Shown here one piece after another: positions 1 through 8,587 of a stretch of DNA of 43,389 bases. The position numbers and the translations under genes were made by a program. The DNA comes from Pseudomonas viridiflava (GTDB lineage Bacteria > Pseudomonadota > Gammaproteobacteria > Pseudomonadales > Pseudomonadaceae), in NCBI RefSeq assembly GCF_001642795.1, contig NZ_LKEH01000017.1, positions 512,238-555,626 on the forward strand. Direction: 5' to 3'. Each line of letters starts with the position of its first letter. Position 1 is the first letter of the stretch. The notes beneath the pieces were generated by a model that was not told the DNA's origin, did no database searches, and was given only the letters and a program-made list of their open reading frames with translations.

Positions 1-6
1 TGTCAT

Positions 7-95
7 GCGCTCGGCTCACTGAGTCCGCAGTCTGTGCCATTTGTGACGCGGAGCGTCACGGGAGGCACACCCCCGCGGAGCGATGGGCACGATCA
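7..95 (-). repeat. Terminal copy of a dispersed ~89-bp repeat (left end)
   Basis: This segment matches the reverse complement of 43300-43388 at about 82 of 89 positions without gaps. It contains an inner dyad, GTGACGC-GGA-GCGTCAC, at 43-59. No convincing gene covers it; open frames through it are by-products of its GC content. It looks like a REP/ERIC-type intergenic repeat of the kind I recall as frequent in P. syringae genomes, but I cannot count copies here. Confidence 0.8.
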
Positions 96-143
96 GTGTG
101 AGCGAGGCGGTGATCTGATCGGGAACGTGACGCGACGACAACC

Positions 144-1070
144 TCATGCATACGGGCTGTCCCAATACCGCTTGTACATCCCGAGCCTTTTCTTCACGCC
201 TCGGGGCAGGCGTTTTTCCTGCTTGCTGAGTTTGTAGGCCAGCAGCTTGACGGCGTTGCGAACGAAGGACATCGGCCACCAGAGAAAACGTCTGGGGCCA
301 AGGAACGCGAGTTCGGATTTCACGTAGCGCATGCCTTCGCCCGCGATGCCGCCAAAGGTTTCGTAGATCCACGCTTCGCGCGACTGGAACACACCAATGT
401 CGAAGTAGCGCCGAAACTCCTCACGCAAGCTGTAGTTGTGCGAATGCCGACAGACCGCCGAGCCTTCGTAGGCCACTTTCCAGCCATCGATCAGCATCCT
501 GGCCGTGACGTACATGTCCTCGGACAGGATCACATGCCGGGGAAATCCGCCGATGGCCAGCAAGGCTTCGCCGCGATAGGCCGCAAACGAATTGGACATG
601 AACGGCGTCTTGATGCCCAGCACCGGAGCGTCGGCCAGGGTCTTGATCTGTGAGGTCGGCGGGTAGTTGAACAGCCGCGCGTGCTGGGCCAGCAGGTTGG
701 CGTTCTTGTGGGGCAATTGCCGCCCGCACACGGCACCGACTTTGGGGTCGGCAAATGGCAGCAGGATGTTGGCAATTGCATCAACGTCTTCGACGTAAGC
801 GTCCTGGGTCATGTAGACGTAAACGTCATACTCGGGGTGCAGATCGACCATCATCTGCCGGGTGCCGCCGTGGTTGAAGTCCTTGCTGTCGATGCACAGC
901 ACATTTGCGCAACGCGCGCGCGCCAGCTCAAGCGTGCCGTCCGACGAACTGGAGTCGACGATCAGCGTGTCGAACGTCGCCGTCTGCGTGGCCAGAGAGT
1001 CCAGCAGGCGCTCCAGGTCCTTACGTCCGTTGTAGGTCGGGATGACACAAGCCACTCTCAATGACGCCAT
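144..1070 (-). CDS. Family 2 glycosyltransferase, rhamnosyltransferase-like
   Basis: This 308-residue protein is a GT-A fold glycosyltransferase that probably adds a deoxyhexose such as rhamnose to a surface polysaccharide or LPS O-chain at the inner face of the membrane. The N-terminus, VACVIPTYNG, is the classic GT2 nucleotide-sugar strand. It is followed by VDSSSSDGT and an acidic stretch, YMTQDAYVED, in the place of the DxD metal site. SEDMYVTARML near residue 190 matches the ED motif that carries the catalytic base. There is no signal peptide; the C-terminus is basic and could touch the membrane. The start is an ATG at 1070. The gene stands alone, 83 bp downstream of moeA on the same strand, with no other polysaccharide gene beside it. 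The sugar donor and acceptor are inferred from family resemblance only. Confidence 0.8.
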   Translation of the reverse strand: MASLRVACVIPTYNGRKDLERLLDSLATQTATFDTLIVDSSSSDGTLELARARCANVLCIDSKDFNHGGTRQMMVDLHPEYDVYVYMTQDAYVEDVDAIANILLPFADPKVGAVCGRQLPHKNANLLAQHARLFNYPPTSQIKTLADAPVLGIKTPFMSNSFAAYRGEALLAIGGFPRHVILSEDMYVTARMLIDGWKVAYEGSAVCRHSHNYSLREEFRRYFDIGVFQSREAWIYETFGGIAGEGMRYVKSELAFLGPRRFLWWPMSFVRNAVKLLAYKLSKQEKRLPRGVKKRLGMYKRYWDSPYA

Positions 1071-1153
1071 AACAATACTCCGGGGCGAAAACAGGATGCC
1101 CGACTTGTCAGCGTTGTTGAGGGTAGCTCATGCCCGGTCAGCCAGCCATGACG

Positions 1154-2365
1154 TCAGCCCATGACCTCGCTCAAGGGAATGAAGTTGACCCAGTCACCTT
1201 CCGCAACCGTGGCGCCTTCACGCACTTCGATCAGCCCGTCAGCCCAGGCCGCGCTACGCAGCACACCGGAGCTCTGGTTGCGATAGGGAACCGCCCTGCC
1301 CTGTTCAAGACGCCCGCGCAGGTACTCGCGACGATTGCCGGGACGCGTCCAGACAAATCCCGCAGGTACGGCAAACTTCAAGGGCGTGACATCGAGTACG
1401 CCCTGGCGGCGCAACAGATAGGCGCGGGCCAGCAAGGCAAAAGTCACCAGCGTAGAAGCCGGATTACCCGGCAGGCCGATCACCGGCACACCCCGAAAAT
1501 GCCCGAACGTCAGCGGCTTGCCTGGCTTGATCGCAAGCTTCCAGAGCAACAGCTCGCCTTCTTCGCGCAAGGCATGACCCAGAAAATCCGCCTCGCCCAC
1601 CGACACACCGCCGGTGGACAGAATCAGGTCGACCTCATGCAGGCTCGCCAATGCAGCGCGGGTCTGTGCCAGATCGTCCGGCAGGATTCCCGCATCCACG
1701 ACTTCGCACTGCAAACGCTTCAGCCAACTGCACAACAACACGCGGTTACTGTTATAGATCTGCCCCGGCCCGAGCGGCTGGCCCGGCTCGATCAGTTCGT
1801 CGCCAGTGGACAACACCGCCACGCGCACCCGTCGGACCACGTCCACTTCGGCCAGACCGAGCGACGCAGCCAACCCCAGTTCGATCGGCCCCAGCCGTGT
1901 ACCGGCCGCCAGCACCGTGTCGCCAATCCGGGTCTCCTGGCCCTGAGGACGAATGTTCTGCTCAGGTTTCAGTGATTCGGTGAAACGCACACGTTGATCA
2001 TCGAGGACCTCGGCGTTTTCCTGCATCTCGACGCAATCAGCACCCTCAGGCACCGGCGCGCCGGTGAAGATGCGTGCGCAGGTTCCGGGCGCCAGAGGCT
2101 CGGGAGCCTGACCCGCAAAAATACGCTGGCTGACGGGCAAAGGCTCTCCGCGCCAGTCGGCCACGCGCAGGGCGTAGCCATCCATGGCGCTGTTGGGCCA
2201 GGGCGGCAGGTCCAGCGTCGACACCAGATCGGTCGCCAGCACGCGACCTTCGGCATCAGCCAGCAGCACACGCTCATGCTGTGTGATCGGTGCGGCTTCA
2301 GCCATCTCCAGCAGACGCGCGATGGCGTTTTCGACAGGCATCAAGGCCTTGGGCTCAGCGCTCAT
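1154..2365 (-). CDS. moeA: Molybdopterin molybdenumtransferase MoeA
   Basis: MoeA inserts molybdate into adenylylated molybdopterin, the last common step of molybdenum cofactor synthesis in the cytosol. The protein has 403 residues, the usual length. Visible signatures are the N-terminal DLPPWPNSAMDGYA segment, the MogA-like domain motif STGGVSVGEADF, and GLPGNPAST near residue 300. The gene begins 6 bp after the moaB stop on the same strand, so moaB-moeA is an operon. mobA, which makes the guanine dinucleotide form of the cofactor, is transcribed divergently. Together these supply molybdoenzymes; nasS/nasT later in the window point to assimilatory nitrate reductase as one likely client. Confidence 0.96.
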   Translation of the reverse strand: MSAEPKALMPVENAIARLLEMAEAAPITQHERVLLADAEGRVLATDLVSTLDLPPWPNSAMDGYALRVADWRGEPLPVSQRIFAGQAPEPLAPGTCARIFTGAPVPEGADCVEMQENAEVLDDQRVRFTESLKPEQNIRPQGQETRIGDTVLAAGTRLGPIELGLAASLGLAEVDVVRRVRVAVLSTGDELIEPGQPLGPGQIYNSNRVLLCSWLKRLQCEVVDAGILPDDLAQTRAALASLHEVDLILSTGGVSVGEADFLGHALREEGELLLWKLAIKPGKPLTFGHFRGVPVIGLPGNPASTLVTFALLARAYLLRRQGVLDVTPLKFAVPAGFVWTRPGNRREYLRGRLEQGRAVPYRNQSSGVLRSAAWADGLIEVREGATVAEGDWVNFIPLSEVMG

Positions 2366-2371
2366 GACCGT

Positions 2372-2911
2372 TCAACCACGGGTCGCGCAGGGCTCGGCCT
2401 GCTTGAGGTGCGGAACGAAATTGCACGGACGGAAACGTGAATCCAGCTGTTCAGCCAGAATGCCGTCCCAGGCGGTACGCACTGCGTTGGTGGAGCCTGG
2501 CAGGCAGCAGACCAGTGTGCCATTGGACAGCCCGGCCAGCGCACGCGACTGAATGGTCGAGGTGCCGATGTCCGGCACCGATATCTGCCGAAACAGCTCG
2601 CCGAATCCGTCGACCTGCTTGTCCAGCAGACAGGCCACGGCTTCCGGCGTGCTGTCGCGTCCAGTGAAGCCGGTGCCGCCAGTGATCAGTACGACCTGAA
2701 CCTGCTCATCGGCGATCCAGGTCGCCACCTGAGCGCGGATCTTGTAGAGGTCATCCTTGAGCAGGACGCGCTCGATCAGGCCGTGACCGGCTTCGGTCAG
2801 GCGATCGACGAACATCTGGCCCGAGGTATCGGTTTCGCGGGTGCGGGTGTCGCTGACGGTCAGTACAGCGATGTTCAGGGGTACAAAAGGTGTGTCAGCC
2901 TTTGCTTTCAT
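2372..2911 (-). CDS. moaB: Molybdenum cofactor biosynthesis protein MoaB
   Basis: MoaB belongs to the MoaB/Mog family, which binds molybdopterin and adenylylates it before metal insertion. The 179-residue protein opens with [16 protein letters not shown] and carries the family loop [13 protein letters not shown], then a LPGST motif where MoeA proteins have LPGNP. The frame is open well upstream, but the ATG at 2911 (MKAKADTPF) fits the family N-terminus and leaves a 76-bp gap to the divergent mobA. It is the first gene of the moaB-moeA operon. The shared intergenic gap must hold both promoters. Confidence 0.94.
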   Translation of the reverse strand: MKAKADTPFVPLNIAVLTVSDTRTRETDTSGQMFVDRLTEAGHGLIERVLLKDDLYKIRAQVATWIADEQVQVVLITGGTGFTGRDSTPEAVACLLDKQVDGFGELFRQISVPDIGTSTIQSRALAGLSNGTLVCCLPGSTNAVRTAWDGILAEQLDSRFRPCNFVPHLKQAEPCATRG

Positions 2912-2987
2912 GGCCTCGATCCGGTTGTTAAGGAAACAGGCCGGTGTTATATCACAGCACTCCTTTTCACTGCCTGCCGAGTCTCTG

Positions 2988-3593
2988 ATGAACGCCTCTG
3001 CCCCATTGCCGCCCTGCTCGATTCTGCTGCTCGCAGGAGGTCGCGGCCAGCGCATGGGCGGACGCGACAAAGGGCTGATCGAGTGGCAGGGCGAACCGAT
3101 GATCCAGCACCTGCATCGCCTGACCCGGCCGCTGACCGACGACCTGATCATTTCCTGCAATCGCAACCTCGAACGCTACGCCGCGTTCGCTGACCGACTG
3201 GTTCAGGACAGTGACACTGACTTCAACGGTCCGCTGGCCGGAATCCTCGCCGCGCTGCCGCAGGCACAGCATGACGCGCTGCTGGTGCTGCCCTGCGACG
3301 TGCCGCTGATCGATAAATCGTTGCTGGACGCGTTGCGCCAATTAGCCGACAGGCACCCGGACAACCCGGTCATGGTGCGTGAAGGTGAACATTGGCAGCC
3401 GCTTTTATGTATCATCCCGACCGCCCACGCTGCGACGCTGGAAGCCGCATGGCAGACAGGCGAGCGCAGCCCACGGCGGGCGTTGGCCCCCCTGCGTCCA
3501 GTGGCTCTGCAACTGGATGAAGGTGACCCGAGACTGGCCAACCTGAACACACCCTGTCTGCTGACCGGATCAGATGACAACCGACGCAAGTGA
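2988..3593 (+). CDS. mobA: Molybdenum cofactor guanylyltransferase MobA
   Basis: MobA transfers GMP from GTP to Mo-molybdopterin and makes the bis-MGD cofactor used by nitrate reductases and other DMSO-reductase-family enzymes. The N-terminal nucleotide-binding loop [12 protein letters not shown], followed by RDKGL, is diagnostic. LPCDVPLI near residue 100 carries the metal-binding aspartate. The protein has 201 residues, normal for the family. The open frame extends upstream, but the ATG at 2988 places the GTP loop about 12 residues in, as in homologues. It is divergent from moaB-moeA. The next gene downstream is an unrelated lipoprotein. Confidence 0.95.
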   Translation: MNASAPLPPCSILLLAGGRGQRMGGRDKGLIEWQGEPMIQHLHRLTRPLTDDLIISCNRNLERYAAFADRLVQDSDTDFNGPLAGILAALPQAQHDALLVLPCDVPLIDKSLLDALRQLADRHPDNPVMVREGEHWQPLLCIIPTAHAATLEAAWQTGERSPRRALAPLRPVALQLDEGDPRLANLNTPCLLTGSDDNRRK

Positions 3594-3666
3594 CTGTTCA
3601 TTGAACTTGCTGCGGGTGTATACGTCTTACGGTCAGTTAATCAAGAATCCATCTGGAGACACAGTA

Positions 3667-3891
3667 ATGAAACAACGGACCCTTCCCGCTGCCTTTCTGC
3701 TTGCATTGGGCATCGCCTCTTTGGCTGGCTGCGCTTCGCCGACTGTGATCACTCTGAATGATGGTCGTGAAATCCAGTCTGTCGACACTCCGAAGTATGA
3801 TGAGGACTCGGGCTTCTACGAGTTCAAGCAGCTTGATGGCAAAGAAACCCGCATCAACAAGGATCAGGTACGTACCGTCAAGGATCTGTGA
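3667..3891 (+). CDS. YgdI/YgdR-family small lipoprotein
   Basis: This 74-residue protein has a lipoprotein signal peptide ending in the lipobox LAGC, with the acylated cysteine at about residue 20. The mature part, PTVITLNDGREIQSVDTP..., ends in a lysine- and aspartate-rich strand and matches the YgdI/YgdR (DUF903) family, small SH3-like lipoproteins of unknown function. The ATG at 3667 is preceded by GGAGAC at good spacing. An intrinsic terminator follows 25 bp after the stop, so the gene is probably a single unit with high expression. Residue 2 after the cysteine is alanine, not aspartate, which predicts sorting to the outer membrane. Confidence 0.88.
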   Translation: MKQRTLPAAFLLALGIASLAGCASPTVITLNDGREIQSVDTPKYDEDSGFYEFKQLDGKETRINKDQVRTVKDL

Positions 3892-3915
3892 TCCTCGCGT
3901 GACGTTACTGATGTG

Positions 3916-3943
3916 AAAAACCCGCCGAGTGCGGGTTTTTTTT
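3916..3943. terminator. Bidirectional intrinsic terminator
   Basis: Stem AAAAACCCGC / GCGGGTTTTT with loop CGAGT, then a run of T. The A-run on the left side gives a T-tract on the other strand, so it can serve both the lipoprotein gene and the convergent pseudouridine synthase gene. Confidence 0.9.
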
Positions 3944-3960
3944 GCCTGCTCATTCGGTGA

Positions 3961-4866
3961 CTACCAGTCGAGTGTCAGTTGGCTGTGAAACTCACGCGGC
4001 TCGCCATTGAACGGATCGTCGAACCGCAGCGCCTTTGCCAGCAGCTTGAGCGGCTGCTGATAGTCATCGACTGCGTCCCTGATCACTTCCGGGTAGAAAG
4101 GGTCGTTGCAAATGGCAGCGCCCAGCGCGGCCATGTGTACGCGCAGCTGATGCTTCTTGCCCGTCACCGGGTACAGCCCATAGCGCCACAGGGATTCATT
4201 GCGTTCGAGCACTTCAATGCGAGTCTCCGTATTCGCAGGCCCCGATGCTTCCTGCATGCGGAAGAACGGCTCGCCATCCACCAGACGGCTCTCGTGCAGC
4301 CGTGGAAACTCCATCGAAGGCAGCGCAGGCGCAATCGCCTCGTAGAACTTGTCGATACGCCGCGTGGGAAACAGTGCCTGATACGCCGAACGGGTCTGCC
4401 TGTTGGCCGAAAACAGCACCAGCCCGGCGGTATGGCGGTCGATACGGTGCAAGGGCACCAGATCCGGATTATCCAGACGATGGATCAGACGACGCAGCAG
4501 GGTCTGCTCGACGTATTCACCGGCAGGCGTGACCGGCAGAAAGTGTGGCTTGTCAGCGACCACCAGATGCTCGTCGGCATACAGAATGGTCTCGACGACT
4601 GGAATCGGCGTCTCGTTCGGCACTTCACGGAAATAGTGGATCTTCATACCTTCGCGGTAAGCCAGGTCAGCCGTGATGGCCTGGCCGTTGGCATCCAGCA
4701 CCCGCGACCGGGCGATACGGTCCAGCCACTCTTCGCGGCTGATGGCGGAGAACTTCGCGCACAGGCAGTCCAGCACCGTCGTCCATGGGCCTGCTGGCAG
4801 GTACAGCGTGCTGGCTTGCTGGTGGGCGGCGCGAAAAACGGATTCGGACATGCGGGGACTCGTCAT
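3961..4866 (-). CDS. RluA-family pseudouridine synthase
   Basis: This 301-residue enzyme isomerises uridine to pseudouridine in rRNA or tRNA. The core motif HRIDRHTAGLV (residues 140-150) contains the catalytic aspartate D143. It is followed by the KFYEAI strand and the VTGKKHQLRVHMA segment typical of RluA proteins. The N-terminal 80 residues resemble a degenerate S4-like RNA-binding domain. The target base cannot be read from the sequence. The start is either the ATG at 4866, with AAGAG directly in front, or the ATG at 4851 (MSESVF). The second has a more normal spacing to GACGAG. The gene is convergent with the lipoprotein gene and shares its terminator. Confidence 0.88.
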   Translation of the reverse strand: MTSPRMSESVFRAAHQQASTLYLPAGPWTTVLDCLCAKFSAISREEWLDRIARSRVLDANGQAITADLAYREGMKIHYFREVPNETPIPVVETILYADEHLVVADKPHFLPVTPAGEYVEQTLLRRLIHRLDNPDLVPLHRIDRHTAGLVLFSANRQTRSAYQALFPTRRIDKFYEAIAPALPSMEFPRLHESRLVDGEPFFRMQEASGPANTETRIEVLERNESLWRYGLYPVTGKKHQLRVHMAALGAAICNDPFYPEVIRDAVDDYQQPLKLLAKALRFDDPFNGEPREFHSQLTLDW

Positions 4867-5039
4867 CTCTTGAAAGGCTTGAACGGCTATGGCCGCGCAT
4901 TATCCCTGATCGGGGCGATCACCGCACAGAATCAACGCATGGCAATTGATCAGCCACTGCGTCACCATTAACCATCTGGTACATTTTTTGAAACCTTCCC
5001 GCCATCGGGCGGCACGACAAAAACAAGAGACATATCGTC

Positions 5040-5894
5040 ATGAGCCACGCTGAATCAACCTCCGTACTCGCCGGCCTGATCGGTTCAGGCATCCAGGCAT
5101 CACGCACCCCGGCGCTGCACGAACACGAAGGTGACGCGCAGGGCATCCGCTATCTGTATCGCCTGATCGATATCGATGCGCTCAAACTGGACATCAGCGC
5201 CCTGCCCCGTCTGATTGAAGGTGCACGTGACTGCGGCTTCACCGGCCTGAACATCACCTTCCCCTGCAAGCAGGCGGTCATTCCGCTTTTGAATGAACTG
5301 TCCGAAGAAGCGCGCGGCATCGGCGCAGTCAATACCGTGGTGTTCAAGGACGGTAAGAGCACCGGCCACAACACCGATTGTCTGGGGTTCGCGGAAGGCT
5401 TCAAGCGTGGTCTGGACAAGGCGCCACGCCAGCACGTTGTGCAAATGGGTGCAGGCGGCGCGGGCGCTGCGGTGGCTTATGCGTTGTTGAGTGCAGGCGT
5501 CGAGCGCTTGAGCGTGTTCGAGGTCGAACCGCAGCGGGCCCAGGGTCTGGTGGACAACCTCACCGCTCATTTCGGCGCAGGCCGTGCGCAGGTTGGTCTG
5601 AATCTGCCTGCGGCAATGGCCGAAGCCGACGGCGTGGTCAACACCACACCGGTCGGCATGGCCAAGTTGCCCGGTACACCGCTGCCGGTGGAACTGCTGC
5701 GTGCCGAGCAATGGGTCGCGGAAATCATCTACTTTCCGCTGGAAACCGAACTGCTCAAGCACGCTCGCGCGCTGGGCTGCCGCACGCTGGACGGCACGAC
5801 CATGGCCGTGTTTCAGGCCGTCAAAGCCTTCGAGCTGTTCAGCGGCCGGTCAGCGGATGCCGAGCGCATGATGCAGCACTTCCACAGCCTTTAG
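5040..5894 (+). CDS. AroE-like quinate/shikimate dehydrogenase, probably NAD-dependent
   Basis: This 284-residue protein belongs to the shikimate dehydrogenase family and interconverts quinate or shikimate with the 3-dehydro form. Catalytic K77 (FPCK) and D113 (NTDCLGF) are present with N98. The substrate loop reads S21-R-T23-P, not the S-x-S-P of biosynthetic AroE. The end of the second Rossmann strand is VFEVEP, with an acidic residue (E161) where NADP enzymes carry N-R-T and a basic residue. Both features resemble quinate/shikimate dehydrogenases such as Corynebacterium QsuD, as I recall them, and argue for NAD and for catabolism. Position agrees: it is beside the TetR gene and quiC. P. 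aeruginosa PA0244, as I remember it, sits in the same order. Start: ATG 5040 after AAGAGA. Confidence 0.85.
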   Translation: MSHAESTSVLAGLIGSGIQASRTPALHEHEGDAQGIRYLYRLIDIDALKLDISALPRLIEGARDCGFTGLNITFPCKQAVIPLLNELSEEARGIGAVNTVVFKDGKSTGHNTDCLGFAEGFKRGLDKAPRQHVVQMGAGGAGAAVAYALLSAGVERLSVFEVEPQRAQGLVDNLTAHFGAGRAQVGLNLPAAMAEADGVVNTTPVGMAKLPGTPLPVELLRAEQWVAEIIYFPLETELLKHARALGCRTLDGTTMAVFQAVKAFELFSGRSADAERMMQHFHSL

Positions 5895-5897
5895 TGT

Positions 5898-6569
5898 TCA
5901 GGCCTTGAGGTAACGCAACACAGCGTCGCAGATCATGGCCTTGTGACGCTGTTTGACCTCATCGCTCCACAGCTCGATCTGGAAGATCTCGCTGAACGTG
6001 TGGCGGTTGGAAATGCGATAGAAGCAGAACGAGCTGATCATCAGGTGCAGGTCGATCGGGTGCACGCCCGCGCGGAACTCTCCGCTTTCCTCACCGCGAC
6101 GAAGGATGCCTTCCAGCGCCCGAATGATGTTCTGGCTCTTGGCCTGAATGGTATCGGACTGCTTGACGTTTTCGCCGTTGTGAATGTTTTCGATGCAAAC
6201 GATGCGCACGAAATCGACGTTGTTGTCGTGGTGATCGAAGGTGAACTCCACCACTCGATGGATTGCCTCGACAGGCTCCAGCTCGCCCAGGTTCAGCTCG
6301 CTTTCGGTATTGCGGATATCGCCGTAAAGTTTTTCCAGAACCTCGACGTAGAGCTGTTCCTTGCTGCCGAAGTAGTAATAGATCATCCGCTTGGAAGTCT
6401 TCGTGCGCTCGGCTATCGCATCGACGCGGGCGCCTGAAAGGCCGTGGGCGACGAATTCGGCCACGGCAGCCTGAAGGATGTCTTCGCGGGTCTTTTCAGG
6501 ATTGTTCTTGCGTCCCGAGGGCCGCAACGTGACAGGTTCGAGGGCAACGGAGTCGTCGGTTGTTTTCAT
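5898..6569 (-). CDS. TetR-family regulator of the quinate/shikimate block
   Basis: This 223-residue protein has a TetR helix-turn-helix in its first 75 residues, visible as TREDILQAAVAEF, then GLSGARVDAIAERT and SKRMIYYYFGSKEQL. The C-terminal part is all-helical and resembles the TetR_C domains that bind aromatic or other small effectors. The gene is convergent with the dehydrogenase (3-bp gap) and lies 110 bp downstream of quiC on the same strand, so it may be co-transcribed with quiC. The likely role is control of quiC and the MFS gene by a pathway intermediate. The effector is unknown. No strong ribosome-binding site is seen before the ATG at 6569. Confidence 0.85.
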   Translation of the reverse strand: MKTTDDSVALEPVTLRPSGRKNNPEKTREDILQAAVAEFVAHGLSGARVDAIAERTKTSKRMIYYYFGSKEQLYVEVLEKLYGDIRNTESELNLGELEPVEAIHRVVEFTFDHHDNNVDFVRIVCIENIHNGENVKQSDTIQAKSQNIIRALEGILRRGEESGEFRAGVHPIDLHLMISSFCFYRISNRHTFSEIFQIELWSDEVKQRHKAMICDAVLRYLKA

Positions 6570-6679
6570 TGTTGGCTCATGACCACGGGTTGTACGTGGA
6601 GTATGCCGCCGAGCGTCGAGGCAGGGAAGCTGCGAGGCACCCGAGTGCCTGCAGCGACCGGTTCGATCAGATCAAACGC

Positions 6680-8587
6680 TCACAACCGCGCCTGACGTAT
6701 TGCCACACTGCGCGCCTTGGCCATTGCGGCCAGACGCACTGCAACGTTGGCTGCGCCATACCCGACGTAGCCGTTCTTGCGCTGCAGGATCTCGAAGAAG
6801 AAGCGCCCGTCGAACGCATCGGTGTAGACGTGAAACAGCTCGCCGCCGTCGGCATCGCGGTCGTACAACACGTTGTAGTACGCCAGTTCGCTGAGGAACT
6901 CGTCATCGAAATCGAAGCGGGCCGCCAGGTCATCGTAATAGTTGAGCGGGATGTCCAGCAGCGGCACGCCTGCCTCTTTGGCGCGGCTGACTTCGGCAAA
7001 GATGTCTTCGCAGGAAAATGCGATGTGGTGCACGCCCGAACCGCGATAACTGGACAGCGCGTGGGAGATCGCCGTATTGCGGTTCTCGGAGATATTCAAC
7101 GGCAGGCGCACGGTGCTGCAGCGGCTGCGCAAGGCGCGACTCTTGACCAGCCCGTAAGGGTCCGGCAACACGACTTCGTCGTCGGCCTCGAAGTCCAGAA
7201 TGCTCTTGTAGAACAGCACCCAGCTGTCGAGACTGTCGGCCGGCAGCGCCATGGCCATGTGATCGATGCGCTGCAGCCCGCCCTTGCCGGCTACCTGCGG
7301 GTTGATGACAAAGTCACTGTCGTAGATCGAATCGCCCGGTGCGGCGTTGTCGACCAGATAGATCAGGCTGCCATCCGGGGCGCGCACCGATGGAATCTCG
7401 CGCTCGTTGGGGCCGACCAATCCGCGATAAGGCTGGCCTTTGAAGGCTCGTGCACGCTCCAGCGCCTGATGACCGTCATCGACGCGTAATGCGGTCGCGC
7501 ACAGCGACGGACCGTGGGCTTCGAAGAAGCTGTGAGCAAATGAATACGGTTCGGCATTAAGGACGATCTTGATATCGCCCTGCCCCAACAGGCTGACGGC
7601 CTTGGAGCGGTGCTGGCCCAGCTTGGCGAAGCCCAGTCGCTCCAGCCAGCCCGACAGACGTGCGCCGTGGCTTTCATCGACGGCAAACTCAAGGAATTCG
7701 ACGCCGTTGTAGGTGCTGGCCGGTGGCGGGCTGAACAGGATGTCGGGGATTTTTGCCTCGGCCTCGCGGGCCAGCAACTGGCGAGTCTTTTCTTCCAGAT
7801 ACAGCAGCGAGCGCAGACCGTCAGCCGCATTGGCGCGGGTCGGTGCCGCGCGAAATCCGTCGTTGAACACTTCCAGCGACAACGGGCCGGTGTAGCCACT
7901 GCGCAGGATTGGCGCAAGAAAGCCCGCCAGATCGAACTCACCCTGGCCGGGGAAGCAGCGGAAATGACGGCTCCATTCCAGCACGTCCATGGCCAGAATC
8001 GGCGCATCCGCCATTTGCACGAAGAAAATCTTGTCGCCCGGAATCTGCGCAATCGCGCTCGGATCCCCCTTGAGCGACAACGTGTGGAAGCTGTCGAGCA
8101 GGACACCCAGCGCCGGGTGATCCACCTGACGCACCAGATTCCAGACCTGCTGCCAAGTATTCACATGACGCCCCCAGGCGAGCGCTTCGTAACCGACCCG
8201 CAGACCCCGCGCACCGGCGTGCTCGGCCAGCAGACTCAGGTCATCGAGCAGGATGTTTTCGTCGCCCACCGAATCGGCGGATGCGTTACTGCAGACCAGC
8301 ACCAGATCGGTGCCCAGTTCCTGCATCAAATCGAATTTGCGCTCGGCACGGTCCACGTTGCGCTGCAGGCGGTCACGGCGGCAGCCTTCGAAGTCGCGGA
8401 ACGGCTGGAACAGGGTAATGGCGATGCCCAGATCGGCACACATCTGCCGCACGTTGCGAGGGCTGCCGTCGTAGTAAAGAAGGTCGTTTTCGAAAATCTC
8501 GACGCCATCAAAGCCGGCTGCGGCGATGGCCTCAAGCTTTTCGGGCAGAGTACCGCTCAAGGATACGGTGGCAATTGAACGCTGCAT
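6680..8587 (-). CDS. quiC: Two-domain 3-dehydroshikimate dehydratase QuiC
   Basis: QuiC converts 3-dehydroshikimate to protocatechuate in the cytosol and so joins quinate/shikimate use to the beta-ketoadipate pathway. The 635-residue protein has an N-terminal TIM-barrel sugar-phosphate isomerase-like domain (about 1-280). Its metal and substrate residues are visible: E134 (GYEALAW), D165 and H168 (LLDSFH), Q191 (FVQM) and E239 (SLEVF). The C-terminal half (about 290-635) is a VOC fold like 4-hydroxyphenylpyruvate dioxygenase, with RIDHMAM, HHIAF and FFEI at the iron-ligand positions. Annotation pipelines often misname such proteins as HPPD. The ATG at 8587 has AGGAG in front; the longer open frame upstream is rejected. 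The gene is divergent from the MFS importer. Confidence 0.93.
   Translation of the reverse strand: MQRSIATVSLSGTLPEKLEAIAAAGFDGVEIFENDLLYYDGSPRNVRQMCADLGIAITLFQPFRDFEGCRRDRLQRNVDRAERKFDLMQELGTDLVLVCSNASADSVGDENILLDDLSLLAEHAGARGLRVGYEALAWGRHVNTWQQVWNLVRQVDHPALGVLLDSFHTLSLKGDPSAIAQIPGDKIFFVQMADAPILAMDVLEWSRHFRCFPGQGEFDLAGFLAPILRSGYTGPLSLEVFNDGFRAAPTRANAADGLRSLLYLEEKTRQLLAREAEAKIPDILFSPPPASTYNGVEFLEFAVDESHGARLSGWLERLGFAKLGQHRSKAVSLLGQGDIKIVLNAEPYSFAHSFFEAHGPSLCATALRVDDGHQALERARAFKGQPYRGLVGPNEREIPSVRAPDGSLIYLVDNAAPGDSIYDSDFVINPQVAGKGGLQRIDHMAMALPADSLDSWVLFYKSILDFEADDEVVLPDPYGLVKSRALRSRCSTVRLPLNISENRNTAISHALSSYRGSGVHHIAFSCEDIFAEVSRAKEAGVPLLDIPLNYYDDLAARFDFDDEFLSELAYYNVLYDRDADGGELFHVYTDAFDGRFFFEILQRKNGYVGYGAANVAVRLAAMAKARSVAIRQARL

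Noticed and set aside
16..372. Frames of 118 and 67 codons at the left end
   Set aside because: They run through the terminal repeat and the 3' part of the glycosyltransferase gene and have no ribosome-binding site.
6680..7700. Naming the quiC product 4-hydroxyphenylpyruvate dioxygenase
   Set aside because: Only the C-terminal half has that fold; the N-terminal barrel with its metal site and the gene context show a dehydroshikimate dehydratase.
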